Assembly (NCBI GenBank): GCA_937917505.1
Contig: CALDMQ010000237.1
Span: 1 to 6,650, forward strand
Length of the DNA: 6,650 nucleotides
Direction of reading: 5' to 3'
Source: an uncultured Erysipelotrichaceae bacterium
GTDB lineage: Bacteria > Bacillota_I > Bacilli_A > Erysipelotrichales > Coprobacillaceae
Part shown: positions 1 to 4,837 of the stretch, piece by piece
Layout: each line of letters begins with the position of its first letter
How positions within the stretch are numbered: position 1 is the first letter of the stretch
The notes under the pieces: model-generated
What the model saw: only the letters and a program-made list of their open reading frames with translations
Databases searched by the model: none
What the model was told of the DNA's origin: nothing
Position numbers and translations under genes: made by a program

Positions 1-636
1 CATCGTTATAAAAGGGACTTTACGTTGAATACATGTTTCTGCCATTTGAATAATACTTCGTGTTTCTCCCGAATATGAAATAAAAATAACACAATCTTGT
101 TTTTTTATACAATAAACATCATATCTTTGATAATTTGAATTATTCACAATGTAAACATTCTTTCCTATTTTCATCATTTTTTCCTTAAATGATTCAGCTA
201 TATTTAAAGCAGTACCTTTAGAATAAATATGAATATTTTCAGAACGAATAAGTAATTGAACAGCTTTTTGAAATAAATCATGATGTAACAAAGAAAGTGT
301 ATCATCAATCGTTTCTTTATAAAGTATACCCAATTTATTTGCTACTTTATAAATCGTATCATCTTCACTAAAAGGAATATTAGGATTCACAACCCCAAAT
401 TGTCTATTTAAATATTCAATTTCTTCCAAGTAAGCATCTTTAAAATTTTGAAATCCAGAATGACCTACTTTCTTACATAAATTTAAAACAGTAGCAGGAG
501 AAGTATATGTTTCTTTAGCAATACTTCTTGCTGAATAATCTTTTATATTCTCACCAAGACTAATAATATATTCAGCTATAATTTCCTCACCTTTAGAAAA
601 ATTTTCTTTTCTTGTTAATATATCTACTAATAACAT
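1..636 (-). CDS. RpiR/MurR-family transcriptional regulator, C-terminus cut by window edge
   Basis: The frame reads without a stop from an ATG at 636 to base 1, giving 212 residues of a protein that is normally about 250-290. Residues about 15-75 form the N-terminal RpiR-type helix-turn-helix domain; the stretch SARSIAKETYTSPATVLNLC (35-54) is the recognisable HTH core, followed by a GFQNFK segment (61-66) typical of the family. Residues about 130 onward are a SIS sugar-phosphate-binding domain, with SKGTALNIAESF (139-150) and the phosphate-binding ISYSGET (186-192). Family members are cytoplasmic regulators that sense phosphosugars and usually control adjacent sugar transport or catabolism genes. 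The target here probably lies left of the window or is the gene itself, and the effector cannot be told. The start is supported by an AAGGAAG ribosome site (644-650) seven bases upstream. It lies downstream of metG on the same strand, but a terminator separates them, so it probably has its own promoter. Confidence 0.93.
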   Translation of the reverse strand, partial: MLLVDILTRKENFSKGEEIIAEYIISLGENIKDYSARSIAKETYTSPATVLNLCKKVGHSGFQNFKDAYLEEIEYLNRQFGVVNPNIPFSEDDTIYKVANKLGILYKETIDDTLSLLHHDLFQKAVQLLIRSENIHIYSKGTALNIAESFKEKMMKIGKNVYIVNNSNYQRYDVYCIKKQDCVIFISYSGETRSIIQMAETCIQRKVPFITM

Positions 637-697
637 TTTTTCACTTCCTTATTTATATTTTACTAAATGTTTTTATATTCGTACAGTTTTTTAATTA

Positions 698-727
698 TTT
701 ATGACTGATAATATCATTATGTATCAA
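698..727 (-). promoter_or_regulatory. Possible promoter of the RpiR-family gene
   Basis: On the minus strand TTGATA (722-727, five of six matches to the -35 consensus) is followed after 18 bases by CATAAA (698-703, four of six to the -10 consensus). It would start transcription around 691, leaving a short leader before the start codon at 636. The region is so AT-rich that chance matches are likely. The element lies inside the inverted repeat at 701-731, so binding there would be expected to block it. Confidence 0.3.
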
Positions 728-731
728 TCAT
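701..731. repeat. Imperfect inverted repeat, candidate operator of the RpiR-family gene
   Basis: The arms ATGACTGATA (701-710) and TATCAATCAT (722-731) are complementary at nine of ten positions around an 11-base spacer. A smaller perfect palindrome with one central base, TGATAATATCA (706-716), lies inside it. The position upstream of an RpiR-type regulator gene, over the best promoter candidate, suggests an autoregulatory operator. This is inferred from position and symmetry only. Confidence 0.35.
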
Positions 732-745
732 TTGATTATAATCAA
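732..745. repeat. Perfect 14-base palindrome TTGATTATAATCAA
   Basis: The sequence is its own reverse complement with no spacer and directly abuts the inverted repeat at 701-731. It could be a second binding site for the same regulator. Because it is AT-rich, chance symmetry cannot be excluded. Confidence 0.35.
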
Positions 746-785
746 CATAAATAATATTTTATAAGATGTGTTCTTTTATTAAAAT

Positions 786-816
786 AAAAAAGATCTTTCA
801 AAAAAGACCTTTTTTT
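786..816 (-). terminator. Rho-independent terminator of metG
   Basis: On the minus strand the transcript reads AAAAAAGGUCUUU (815-803), a four-base loop, then AAAGAUCUUUUUU (798-786). This is a 13-pair stem whose only irregularity is one G-U pair, with a U-rich 3' side. It starts six bases after the metG stop codon. On the plus strand the same position is an A/C mismatch, so the hairpin is best formed in the metG direction. It should insulate metG from the regulator gene downstream. Confidence 0.8.
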
Positions 817-821
817 CATTT

Positions 822-2747
822 CTATCTAATTTTTGTACCATTAGGTAAGTTTTCTACAGAAACTAATTCTAACAATTTCTTCTTAGAACCCGCAAGAATC
901 ATACCTTGAGATTCTACTCCTCTTAATTTTGCTGGTTTTAGGTTTGACACAACAATAACTTTCTTACCAATCATATCCTCAGGACTATAGAAATCTGCGA
1001 TTCCACTAACAATCTGTCTAACTTCTTTACCAATATTAATTTGAGACACTAATAACTTATCAGCATCTGGATGTTTTTCACATTTTTCAACTGTACCTAC
1101 AGTTAATTCAATCTTTGCAAAATCATCAATAGTAATTAAATTTTCATCTTCTTTTGGTTCTTCTTTTTTAGGTTGTAAAGCTTCAACTTTCTTTTCAATG
1201 TCTTTAGGATCTAATCTTGCAAATAATTGTTGAGGTTTATCAGTTACCTTAGTTCCTTCTTTATATAAACCAAAAGTTGTTAAATCTTTCATTTCTCTTT
1301 CATCTGTATGAATTTGATCTAAAATCTTAACAGAAGTAGAAGGCATATATGGTTCTAATGCAATTGCTGCAAAACGAATAGCTTCTATTAAGTTATAAAG
1401 TACAGTTGCTAAACGATCTTTTTTAGATTCATCTTTAGCTAAAACCCATGGCATTGTATCATCAATGTATTTATTTGTTCTTCTTAACAATGTAAAAATT
1501 TCATCTAATGCTTTAGCAGATTTATATTCATCCATTAACGCTTGTACTTTTTTAGGCATAGCAAGTGCCATTTCTTTTAATTCTTCATCGACTTCTTCAT
1601 CAACATGTGGATTACTAACAACACCATCAAAGTATTTATTAGTCATAGCAATTGTTCTATTTACCAAGTTACCTAAAATATTAGCTAAGTCAGAATTAAT
1701 TCTTTCAACTAATAAATCCCAAGTAATACTTCCATCATTATCATAAGGAATTTCATGTAAAACATAGTATCTTACTGCATCCACACCAAAAATATCAACT
1801 AAATCATCAGCATAAATCACATTTCCTTTAGACTTAGACATCTTACTTTCACCTTGTAATAACCAAGGATGTCCAAAAACTTGTTTAGGTAAAGGAATAT
1901 CTAAAGCCATTAACATGATAGGCCAATAAATTGTATGGAATCTCACAATATCTTTACCAATTAAGTGTAAATCAGCAGGCCAATATTTCTTATATAACTC
2001 TCCATGATTTCCATCCACATCATAACCAAGTCCTGTAATATAGTTTGTTAATGCATCAATCCATACATAAACAACATGTTTAGGATCAAAGTCTACAGGA
2101 ATAGACCATTTGAATGTAGTACGAGACACACATAAATCTTGTAAACCAGGCTTTAAGAAATTATTCATCATTTCATTTTTTCTTGAAGCTGGTTGAATAA
2201 ATTCAGGATGTTCTTCTATATGTTGAATTAATCTATCAGCATATTTAGATAATTTAAAGAAATAAGCTTCTTCTTTAGCATCATGAACTTCTCCACCACA
2301 ATCTGGACATTTTCCATCAACTAATTGTGATTCTGTAAAGAAAGATTCACAAGCAGTACAATACTTTCCTTCATAATGACCTAAATAAATATCTCCTTGA
2401 TCATATAATTTCTTAAAAATCTTTTGAACTTGTTGGATATGATATTCATCAGTTGTTCTCATGAATCTATCATATGTTGTGTCCATCATATCCCAAATGT
2501 TTTTCACAACCGCTGCTTTTTCATCAACAAATTGTTGAGGTGGGATTCCTGCTTCTTTTGCTTTTAACTCAATCTTTTGACCATGTTCATCAGTTCCAGT
2601 TTGAAAATAAACATTATATCCTTCTTGTCTTTTACTTCTTGCGATTGCATCTGCTAAAATAATTTCATAAGTATTCCCAATATGAGGTTTACCAGAAGTG
2701 TAAGTAATCGCTGTCGTTAAATAATAATCTTTTACATCTTTCATCAT
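822..2747 (-). CDS. metG: Methionyl-tRNA synthetase
   Basis: This cytoplasmic class I aminoacyl-tRNA synthetase joins methionine to tRNA-Met for both initiation and elongation. The 641 residues match the long bacterial form. The Rossmann catalytic domain has the HIGH-type motif HIGN (22-25) and the KMSKS motif (302-306). A zinc knuckle is formed by C130, C133, C147 and C150, a four-cysteine, one-zinc type. The anticodon-binding helical domain spans about 350-510. A lysine/glutamate-rich linker (about 515-537) leads to a C-terminal OB-fold tRNA-binding domain (about 541-641) with the typical HPDADKL (559-565) and SNLKPAKLRGVESQGMIL (601-618) segments. The ribosome site AAAGGAG (2752-2758) is four bases from the first ATG but seven from the second (2744), so translation may begin at Met2. 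Expression is controlled by the T-box leader just upstream, and a terminator follows. All key motifs are intact. Confidence 0.98.
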   Translation of the reverse strand: MMKDVKDYYLTTAITYTSGKPHIGNTYEIILADAIARSKRQEGYNVYFQTGTDEHGQKIELKAKEAGIPPQQFVDEKAAVVKNIWDMMDTTYDRFMRTTDEYHIQQVQKIFKKLYDQGDIYLGHYEGKYCTACESFFTESQLVDGKCPDCGGEVHDAKEEAYFFKLSKYADRLIQHIEEHPEFIQPASRKNEMMNNFLKPGLQDLCVSRTTFKWSIPVDFDPKHVVYVWIDALTNYITGLGYDVDGNHGELYKKYWPADLHLIGKDIVRFHTIYWPIMLMALDIPLPKQVFGHPWLLQGESKMSKSKGNVIYADDLVDIFGVDAVRYYVLHEIPYDNDGSITWDLLVERINSDLANILGNLVNRTIAMTNKYFDGVVSNPHVDEEVDEELKEMALAMPKKVQALMDEYKSAKALDEIFTLLRRTNKYIDDTMPWVLAKDESKKDRLATVLYNLIEAIRFAAIALEPYMPSTSVKILDQIHTDEREMKDLTTFGLYKEGTKVTDKPQQLFARLDPKDIEKKVEALQPKKEEPKEDENLITIDDFAKIELTVGTVEKCEKHPDADKLLVSQINIGKEVRQIVSGIADFYSPEDMIGKKVIVVSNLKPAKLRGVESQGMILAGSKKKLLELVSVENLPNGTKIR

Positions 2748-2763
2748 ATCTCTCCTTTACAAT

Positions 2764-2789
2764 AAAAAAACGTCCTTACAAAAGGACGT
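2764..2789 (-). terminator. Regulated terminator of the metG T-box
   Basis: The minus-strand stem ACGUCCUU (2789-2782) and AAGGACGU (2777-2770) pairs perfectly around the loop UUGU and is followed by a run of U residues (2769-2764). The 5' arm includes the CCUU that can instead pair with AAGG of the T-box sequence, which gives the terminator/antiterminator switch. The metG start codon lies 17 bases beyond the U run. Confidence 0.93.
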
Positions 2790-2985
2790 ATAATACGCGG
2801 TACCACCTTTTTTTATATCTAACGATATACCCTCAAAACTTTAACGCAGTTAACGATTATCTCTAACTATTCAAGATAACAGCTCCCAGTCCATCTTCAT
2901 AAAAGTTATGTACTGATTCACACCACCCATCAGCTCTCTAAAACGCCCTTTTAATCTCTACTGTTCTTCGCTTTTTCTACTTTTT
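2764..2985 (-). promoter_or_regulatory. T-box riboswitch leader, methionine-specific, controlling metG
   Basis: The minus-strand leader contains the hallmark T-box sequence AAGGUGGUACCGCG (2809-2796), whose UGGU (2805-2802) can pair with the ACCA 3' end of uncharged tRNA. Stem I is recognisable. Its base helix AACAG/CUGUU pairs 2965-2961 with 2882-2878, and AGUA and AGAGAG elements are present. The distal hairpin CUGAU/AUCAG encloses the conserved GGGUGGUGUGA loop. The specifier is read as AUG (2894-2892), six bases before GAGC, matching methionine and the downstream gene. Three small hairpins follow (2857-2879, 2841-2853, 2814-2829), then the competing terminator. When tRNA-Met is uncharged the antiterminator should form and metG be transcribed. 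The exact 5' boundary is approximate. Confidence 0.95.
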
Positions 2986-3029
2986 AACCTTAACAAATAT
3001 TACCTTTAAAGTCAATAAAATAGTCATGA

Positions 3030-3058
3030 AATCTATCTCATATTAAAAAAGAAGTCAA
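3030..3058 (-). promoter_or_regulatory. Probable promoter of the metG T-box transcript
   Basis: On the minus strand TTGACT (3053-3058, five of six to the -35 consensus) is followed after 17 bases by TAGATT (3030-3035, four of six to the -10 consensus). It would start the leader near 3023. A second TTGACT lies at 3010-3015 but has only a poor -10 partner. Either would place the start just upstream of Stem I. Confidence 0.45.
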
Positions 3059-3094
3059 TTCAATATTTAAAAATTTAGAAAAATGTTCAAAATA

Positions 3095-3907
3095 CTATTT
3101 TTTATAATTCTCTTTCAACCATTTTGCAACAGCATCATCATCATGATGACCAATTATCCTCGTAGCAATCTTCTTTAACTCTTCAACAGCATTCTCTACC
3201 GCATAACATTCATCAGCCTTTTCAAACATATCCACATCATTCTTACCATCACCAAACACAACTACTTTTTCACAATGTAAATAATCTTTCAATTGTTGAA
3301 TTGCATTTGATTTCGATGCATTTATAGGTAAAAACTCTAACCATTGTTCACCTGAATAAAAATCTTCTTGATAAATACTATGATGTGTTTGTTTATACTT
3401 TTTATACATAGGTTCTAATTTTTGTTTATCATCAATACACGTAATATAAAACTTATCTCCTTTGTATAAATCATCTATACTATGAACAGGATGAGAACGT
3501 ATATCACCTTTTCTTGATTGAATAAAATTCACTGCTTCTTGGCTACATTTCTCTTCAACGTACGAAAATTTTTCTTCACCATCAAGTATTGCATACACAA
3601 TAGGATAAATATCATAATGAATTAAATCTGTAATCAATTCATTAATACTTTCATCAAAGAAATTAGAAACAATAATTTCTCCTGTCACATTATTTTTTAT
3701 CATTGTTCCATTATAAATAATTAGAGGAATTTGAACTTCTAATCCTTGCGTTGCTTTTTGAGCAGTATGATAAGACCTTGCGGTTGCATATGAAAAAAGC
3801 ATTCCTTTTTCCACAAGCTCATTAATGACATCACAAGTATATGTGCTTAACGTTTCATCACTTCTTAACAATGTTCCATCTAAATCACTGACATACAAAG
3901 TTTTCAC
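3095..3907 (-). CDS. Cof-type HAD-superfamily (subfamily IIB) phosphatase
   Basis: The 270 residues match the Cof/YidA group of cytoplasmic Mg-dependent phosphatases, which dephosphorylate sugar phosphates, nucleotides or cofactors such as FMN and pyridoxal phosphate. The substrate cannot be read from the sequence. Motif I is SDLDGTLL (7-14), with D8 as nucleophile and D10 as acid/base. Motif II is in ATARS (41-45), where the second A replaces the glycine commonly seen in ATGR. Motif III lysine is K199 in NASKSNAI (196-203). Motif IV is GDGKND (219-224), supplying metal ligands. The region about 83-190 is the type IIB cap domain. Translation starts at GTG, supported by a good AAGGAG site nine bases upstream, with the motif I strand beginning at residue 3. 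No convincing terminator separates it from the metG leader, so read-through into the T-box is possible. It diverges from the gene at 4080. Confidence 0.92.
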   Translation of the reverse strand: MKTLYVSDLDGTLLRSDETLSTYTCDVINELVEKGMLFSYATARSYHTAQKATQGLEVQIPLIIYNGTMIKNNVTGEIIVSNFFDESINELITDLIHYDIYPIVYAILDGEEKFSYVEEKCSQEAVNFIQSRKGDIRSHPVHSIDDLYKGDKFYITCIDDKQKLEPMYKKYKQTHHSIYQEDFYSGEQWLEFLPINASKSNAIQQLKDYLHCEKVVVFGDGKNDVDMFEKADECYAVENAVEELKKIATRIIGHHDDDAVAKWLKENYKK

Positions 3908-3916
3908 ACCAATACA

Positions 3917-3925
3917 CTCCTTTTT
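3917..3925 (-). promoter_or_regulatory. Ribosome binding site deciding a GTG start
   Basis: AAAAAGGAG on the minus strand lies nine bases before GTG at 3907. There is no in-frame ATG ahead of the nucleophile motif, so this site supports GTG as the start of the HAD phosphatase. Confidence 0.75.
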
Positions 3926-3963
3926 CTACAATACTAACATATTTTATATCTTATACTCAATTT

Positions 3964-3976
3964 TTTCATTATGAAA
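3964..3976. repeat. Palindrome TTTCATTATGAAA between divergent genes
   Basis: Two six-base arms surround one central T in the 172-base divergent region between the HAD phosphatase and the SCP2-like gene. The position would suit an operator affecting either gene. It is short and AT-rich, so it may be chance. Confidence 0.25.
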
Positions 3977-4013
3977 TGCTCTTATCAATTTATTTTATTT
4001 TCAAATTCTATTT

Positions 4014-4044
4014 TTTACGTATTTAATTTTATTTGTATTATAAT
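4014..4044 (+). promoter_or_regulatory. Probable promoter of the SCP2-like gene
   Basis: A perfect -10 box TATAAT lies at 4039-4044. The best -35 match is TTTACG (4014-4019, four of six) with a long 19-base spacer, so the -35 call is weak. Transcription would start near 4051, giving a leader of about 30 bases before the ATG at 4080. Confidence 0.5.
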
Positions 4045-4064
4045 AGAAGTAGGAGATAGAGTTG

Positions 4065-4075
4065 AGAAGGAGGTG
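4065..4075 (+). promoter_or_regulatory. Near-perfect Shine-Dalgarno site, sets the start at 4080
   Basis: AGAAGGAGGTG is almost fully complementary to the 16S rRNA tail. Its GGAGG core is six bases before the ATG at 4080. An upstream in-frame TTG at 4062 would put this site inside the coding sequence, so that longer version is rejected. Confidence 0.9.
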
Positions 4076-4079
4076 CCCT

Positions 4080-4538
4080 ATGAAAAAGATTATTATTTGG
4101 GTTGTTTTGCAATTTCTTTATCGAGGAATGAAAGTTTTATACAAACTTGACTATCGTATGAAAGAAGAACTAGATGGTTGGAGGGAAAATAAAACTCTCT
4201 GTATTCAAATTATGAATGGTCCATCTATTACTATGACATACACATATCGTCAAGGACTTCAAAAAACACATCAAACACCTGATATCACAATTGTATTTAA
4301 AAGTGTTCACACTGCTTTTTTAGTATTTACCGGCATGATGAGTGTCAAACAAGCCTATCTTGAACATCGTTTTTCTTTAAAAGGTGACGTTTATGAAAGT
4401 ATGCGTTTTGTAAGATGTGTAGATTTAGTAGAAACTTATTTGTTCCCTCGTTTTATGACAAAACGTATTTTAGATCATTATGAAAAAAAATTGAAACCAA
4501 CTCTATATATCTATTTAAGAGCTTTACTTAATTATTAA
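4080..4538 (+). CDS. Small SCP2-like (sterol carrier/lipid-binding) domain protein
   Basis: The product has 152 residues. Residues about 38-112 resemble the SCP2 sterol-carrier fold (PF02036 type): a strand pair around CIQIMNGPSITMTYTY, the characteristic PDITIVFKS (67-75), a helix leading to FTGMMSVKQAYLEHRF (83-98) and the LKGD turn (100-103). Family proteins have a hydrophobic tunnel that binds lipids, fatty acyl groups or sterols. Bacterial stand-alone versions are mostly uncharacterised. The N-terminus (4-20) is hydrophobic with scattered positive charges, which might be an amphipathic membrane-touching helix; no signal-peptidase site is evident. The tail (124-152) is basic and aromatic. 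A strong promoter -10 and Shine-Dalgarno site suggest good expression. It precedes the alcohol/aldehyde dehydrogenase pair by 299 bases with no obvious terminator between, so co-transcription is possible. The family call comes from motif recognition only; the ligand is unknown. Confidence 0.6.
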   Translation: MKKIIIWVVLQFLYRGMKVLYKLDYRMKEELDGWRENKTLCIQIMNGPSITMTYTYRQGLQKTHQTPDITIVFKSVHTAFLVFTGMMSVKQAYLEHRFSLKGDVYESMRFVRCVDLVETYLFPRFMTKRILDHYEKKLKPTLYIYLRALLNY

Positions 4539-4698
4539 AGGAATTCTTGTGAAAGCTTAATAAAGTTAAACCATATTTTAGAATTTTTTAGTTAAATTTA
4601 GATAATAATACACAATTTGATTATTTTATTACTTGTAAACATGACAATGAAATTCCATTAACAATTTTAAATGAAATTAGTCATTGGAATCACTACAT

Positions 4699-4712
4699 TA
4701 AGAGCACTCTTA
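4699..4712. repeat. Palindrome TAAGAGCACTCTTA, candidate operator
   Basis: Six-base arms TAAGAG and CTCTTA flank a CA centre. The core GAGCACTC recurs in reverse complement in the palindrome at 4798-4811, 99 bases further on, so the two may be a matched operator pair for the dehydrogenase operon. Confidence 0.35.
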
Positions 4713-4739
4713 GAGATTAGTCATCTTTATTAAAAAAAG

Positions 4740-4755
4740 ATAACTTTCAAGTTAT
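4740..4755. repeat. Palindrome ATAACTTTCAAGTTAT
   Basis: Seven-base arms ATAACTT and AAGTTAT flank TC. It lies immediately upstream of the best promoter candidate for the alcohol dehydrogenase. On the minus strand it is followed by a run of seven T residues, so it could also act as a weak leftward terminator, although no minus-strand gene runs into it. Confidence 0.35.
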
Positions 4756-4782
4756 TCATACAAATAATGAATTATTTAGAAT
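4755..4782 (+). promoter_or_regulatory. Possible promoter of the alcohol/aldehyde dehydrogenase operon
   Basis: TTCATA (4755-4760, four of six to the -35 consensus) and TAGAAT (4777-4782, five of six to the -10 consensus) are 16 bases apart, predicting a start near 4789. A palindrome abuts the -35 on the upstream side and another lies just past the predicted start, an arrangement compatible with repression. The match is modest and the region very AT-rich. Confidence 0.3.
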
Positions 4783-4797
4783 TAGAGTTTTATTTCT

Positions 4798-4811
4798 TTT
4801 GAGTGCTCAAA
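4798..4811. repeat. Palindrome TTTGAGTGCTCAAA, candidate operator
   Basis: Six-base arms TTTGAG and CTCAAA flank a TG centre. It lies between the predicted promoter and the ribosome site of the alcohol dehydrogenase gene. Its core GAGTGCTC is the reverse complement of the core at 4702-4709. Confidence 0.35.
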
Positions 4812-4822
4812 GTCAATTTTAT

Positions 4823-4830
4823 AAAAGGAG
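4823..4830 (+). promoter_or_regulatory. Ribosome binding site setting the alcohol dehydrogenase start at 4838
   Basis: AAAAGGAG lies seven bases before the ATG at 4838. A longer in-frame version from TTG at 4799 would bury this site and the palindrome at 4798-4811 in coding sequence and has no ribosome site of its own, so it is rejected. Confidence 0.85.
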
Positions 4831-4837
4831 AATTCTT

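Larger units (their letters stand above)
4592..4798 (+). pseudogene. Possible decayed reading frame in the gap before the alcohol dehydrogenase
   Basis: No intact gene lies between 4539 and 4837. In the same frame as the alcohol dehydrogenase, however, the sequence is open from 4592 to 4717 (42 codons), broken by TAG at 4718-4720, and open again up to the dehydrogenase. In DNA this AT-rich many more stops would be expected. The implied peptide (for example FDYFITCKHDNEIPLTILNE) has ordinary protein composition but I do not recognise a family, and no good start codon with a ribosome site is present. Upstream in-frame stops at 4550 and 4589 would be further lesions. It may be a gene relic or simply chance. 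Confidence 0.2.

Noticed and set aside
1465..1746. Open frame of about 90 codons on the plus strand
   Set aside because: It lies entirely antisense within metG, lacks a supported ribosome site, and its peptide is low-complexity serine/leucine-rich as expected from a reversed coding frame.
2474..2662. Open frame of about 60 codons on the plus strand
   Set aside because: It is antisense to the conserved N-terminal part of metG and has no recognisable protein features.
4062..4079. Longer version of the SCP2-like protein starting at TTG 4062
   Set aside because: The near-perfect Shine-Dalgarno site would be inside the coding sequence; ATG at 4080 has ideal spacing from it.
4539..4600. Terminator after the SCP2-like gene
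   Set aside because: I found only short symmetric sites such as AAGCTT and no stem followed by a T run on the plus strand.
4673..4724. Direct repeat GA(A/G)ATTAGTCAT at 4673-4684 and 4713-4724
   Set aside because: Only two short copies 40 bases apart in AT-rich DNA, with no flanking mobile-element structure; not enough to call an element.
4701..4809. Heat-shock CIRCE element (HrcA operator), because AGCACTC and GAGTGCT halves are present
   Set aside because: CIRCE halves are separated by nine bases, whereas these are about 90 apart, and no chaperone gene follows. Each half is part of its own local palindrome instead.
4799..4837. Longer version of the alcohol dehydrogenase starting at TTG 4799
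   Set aside because: No ribosome site precedes it, and AAAAGGAG lies seven bases before the ATG at 4838, where the family's N-terminus normally begins.
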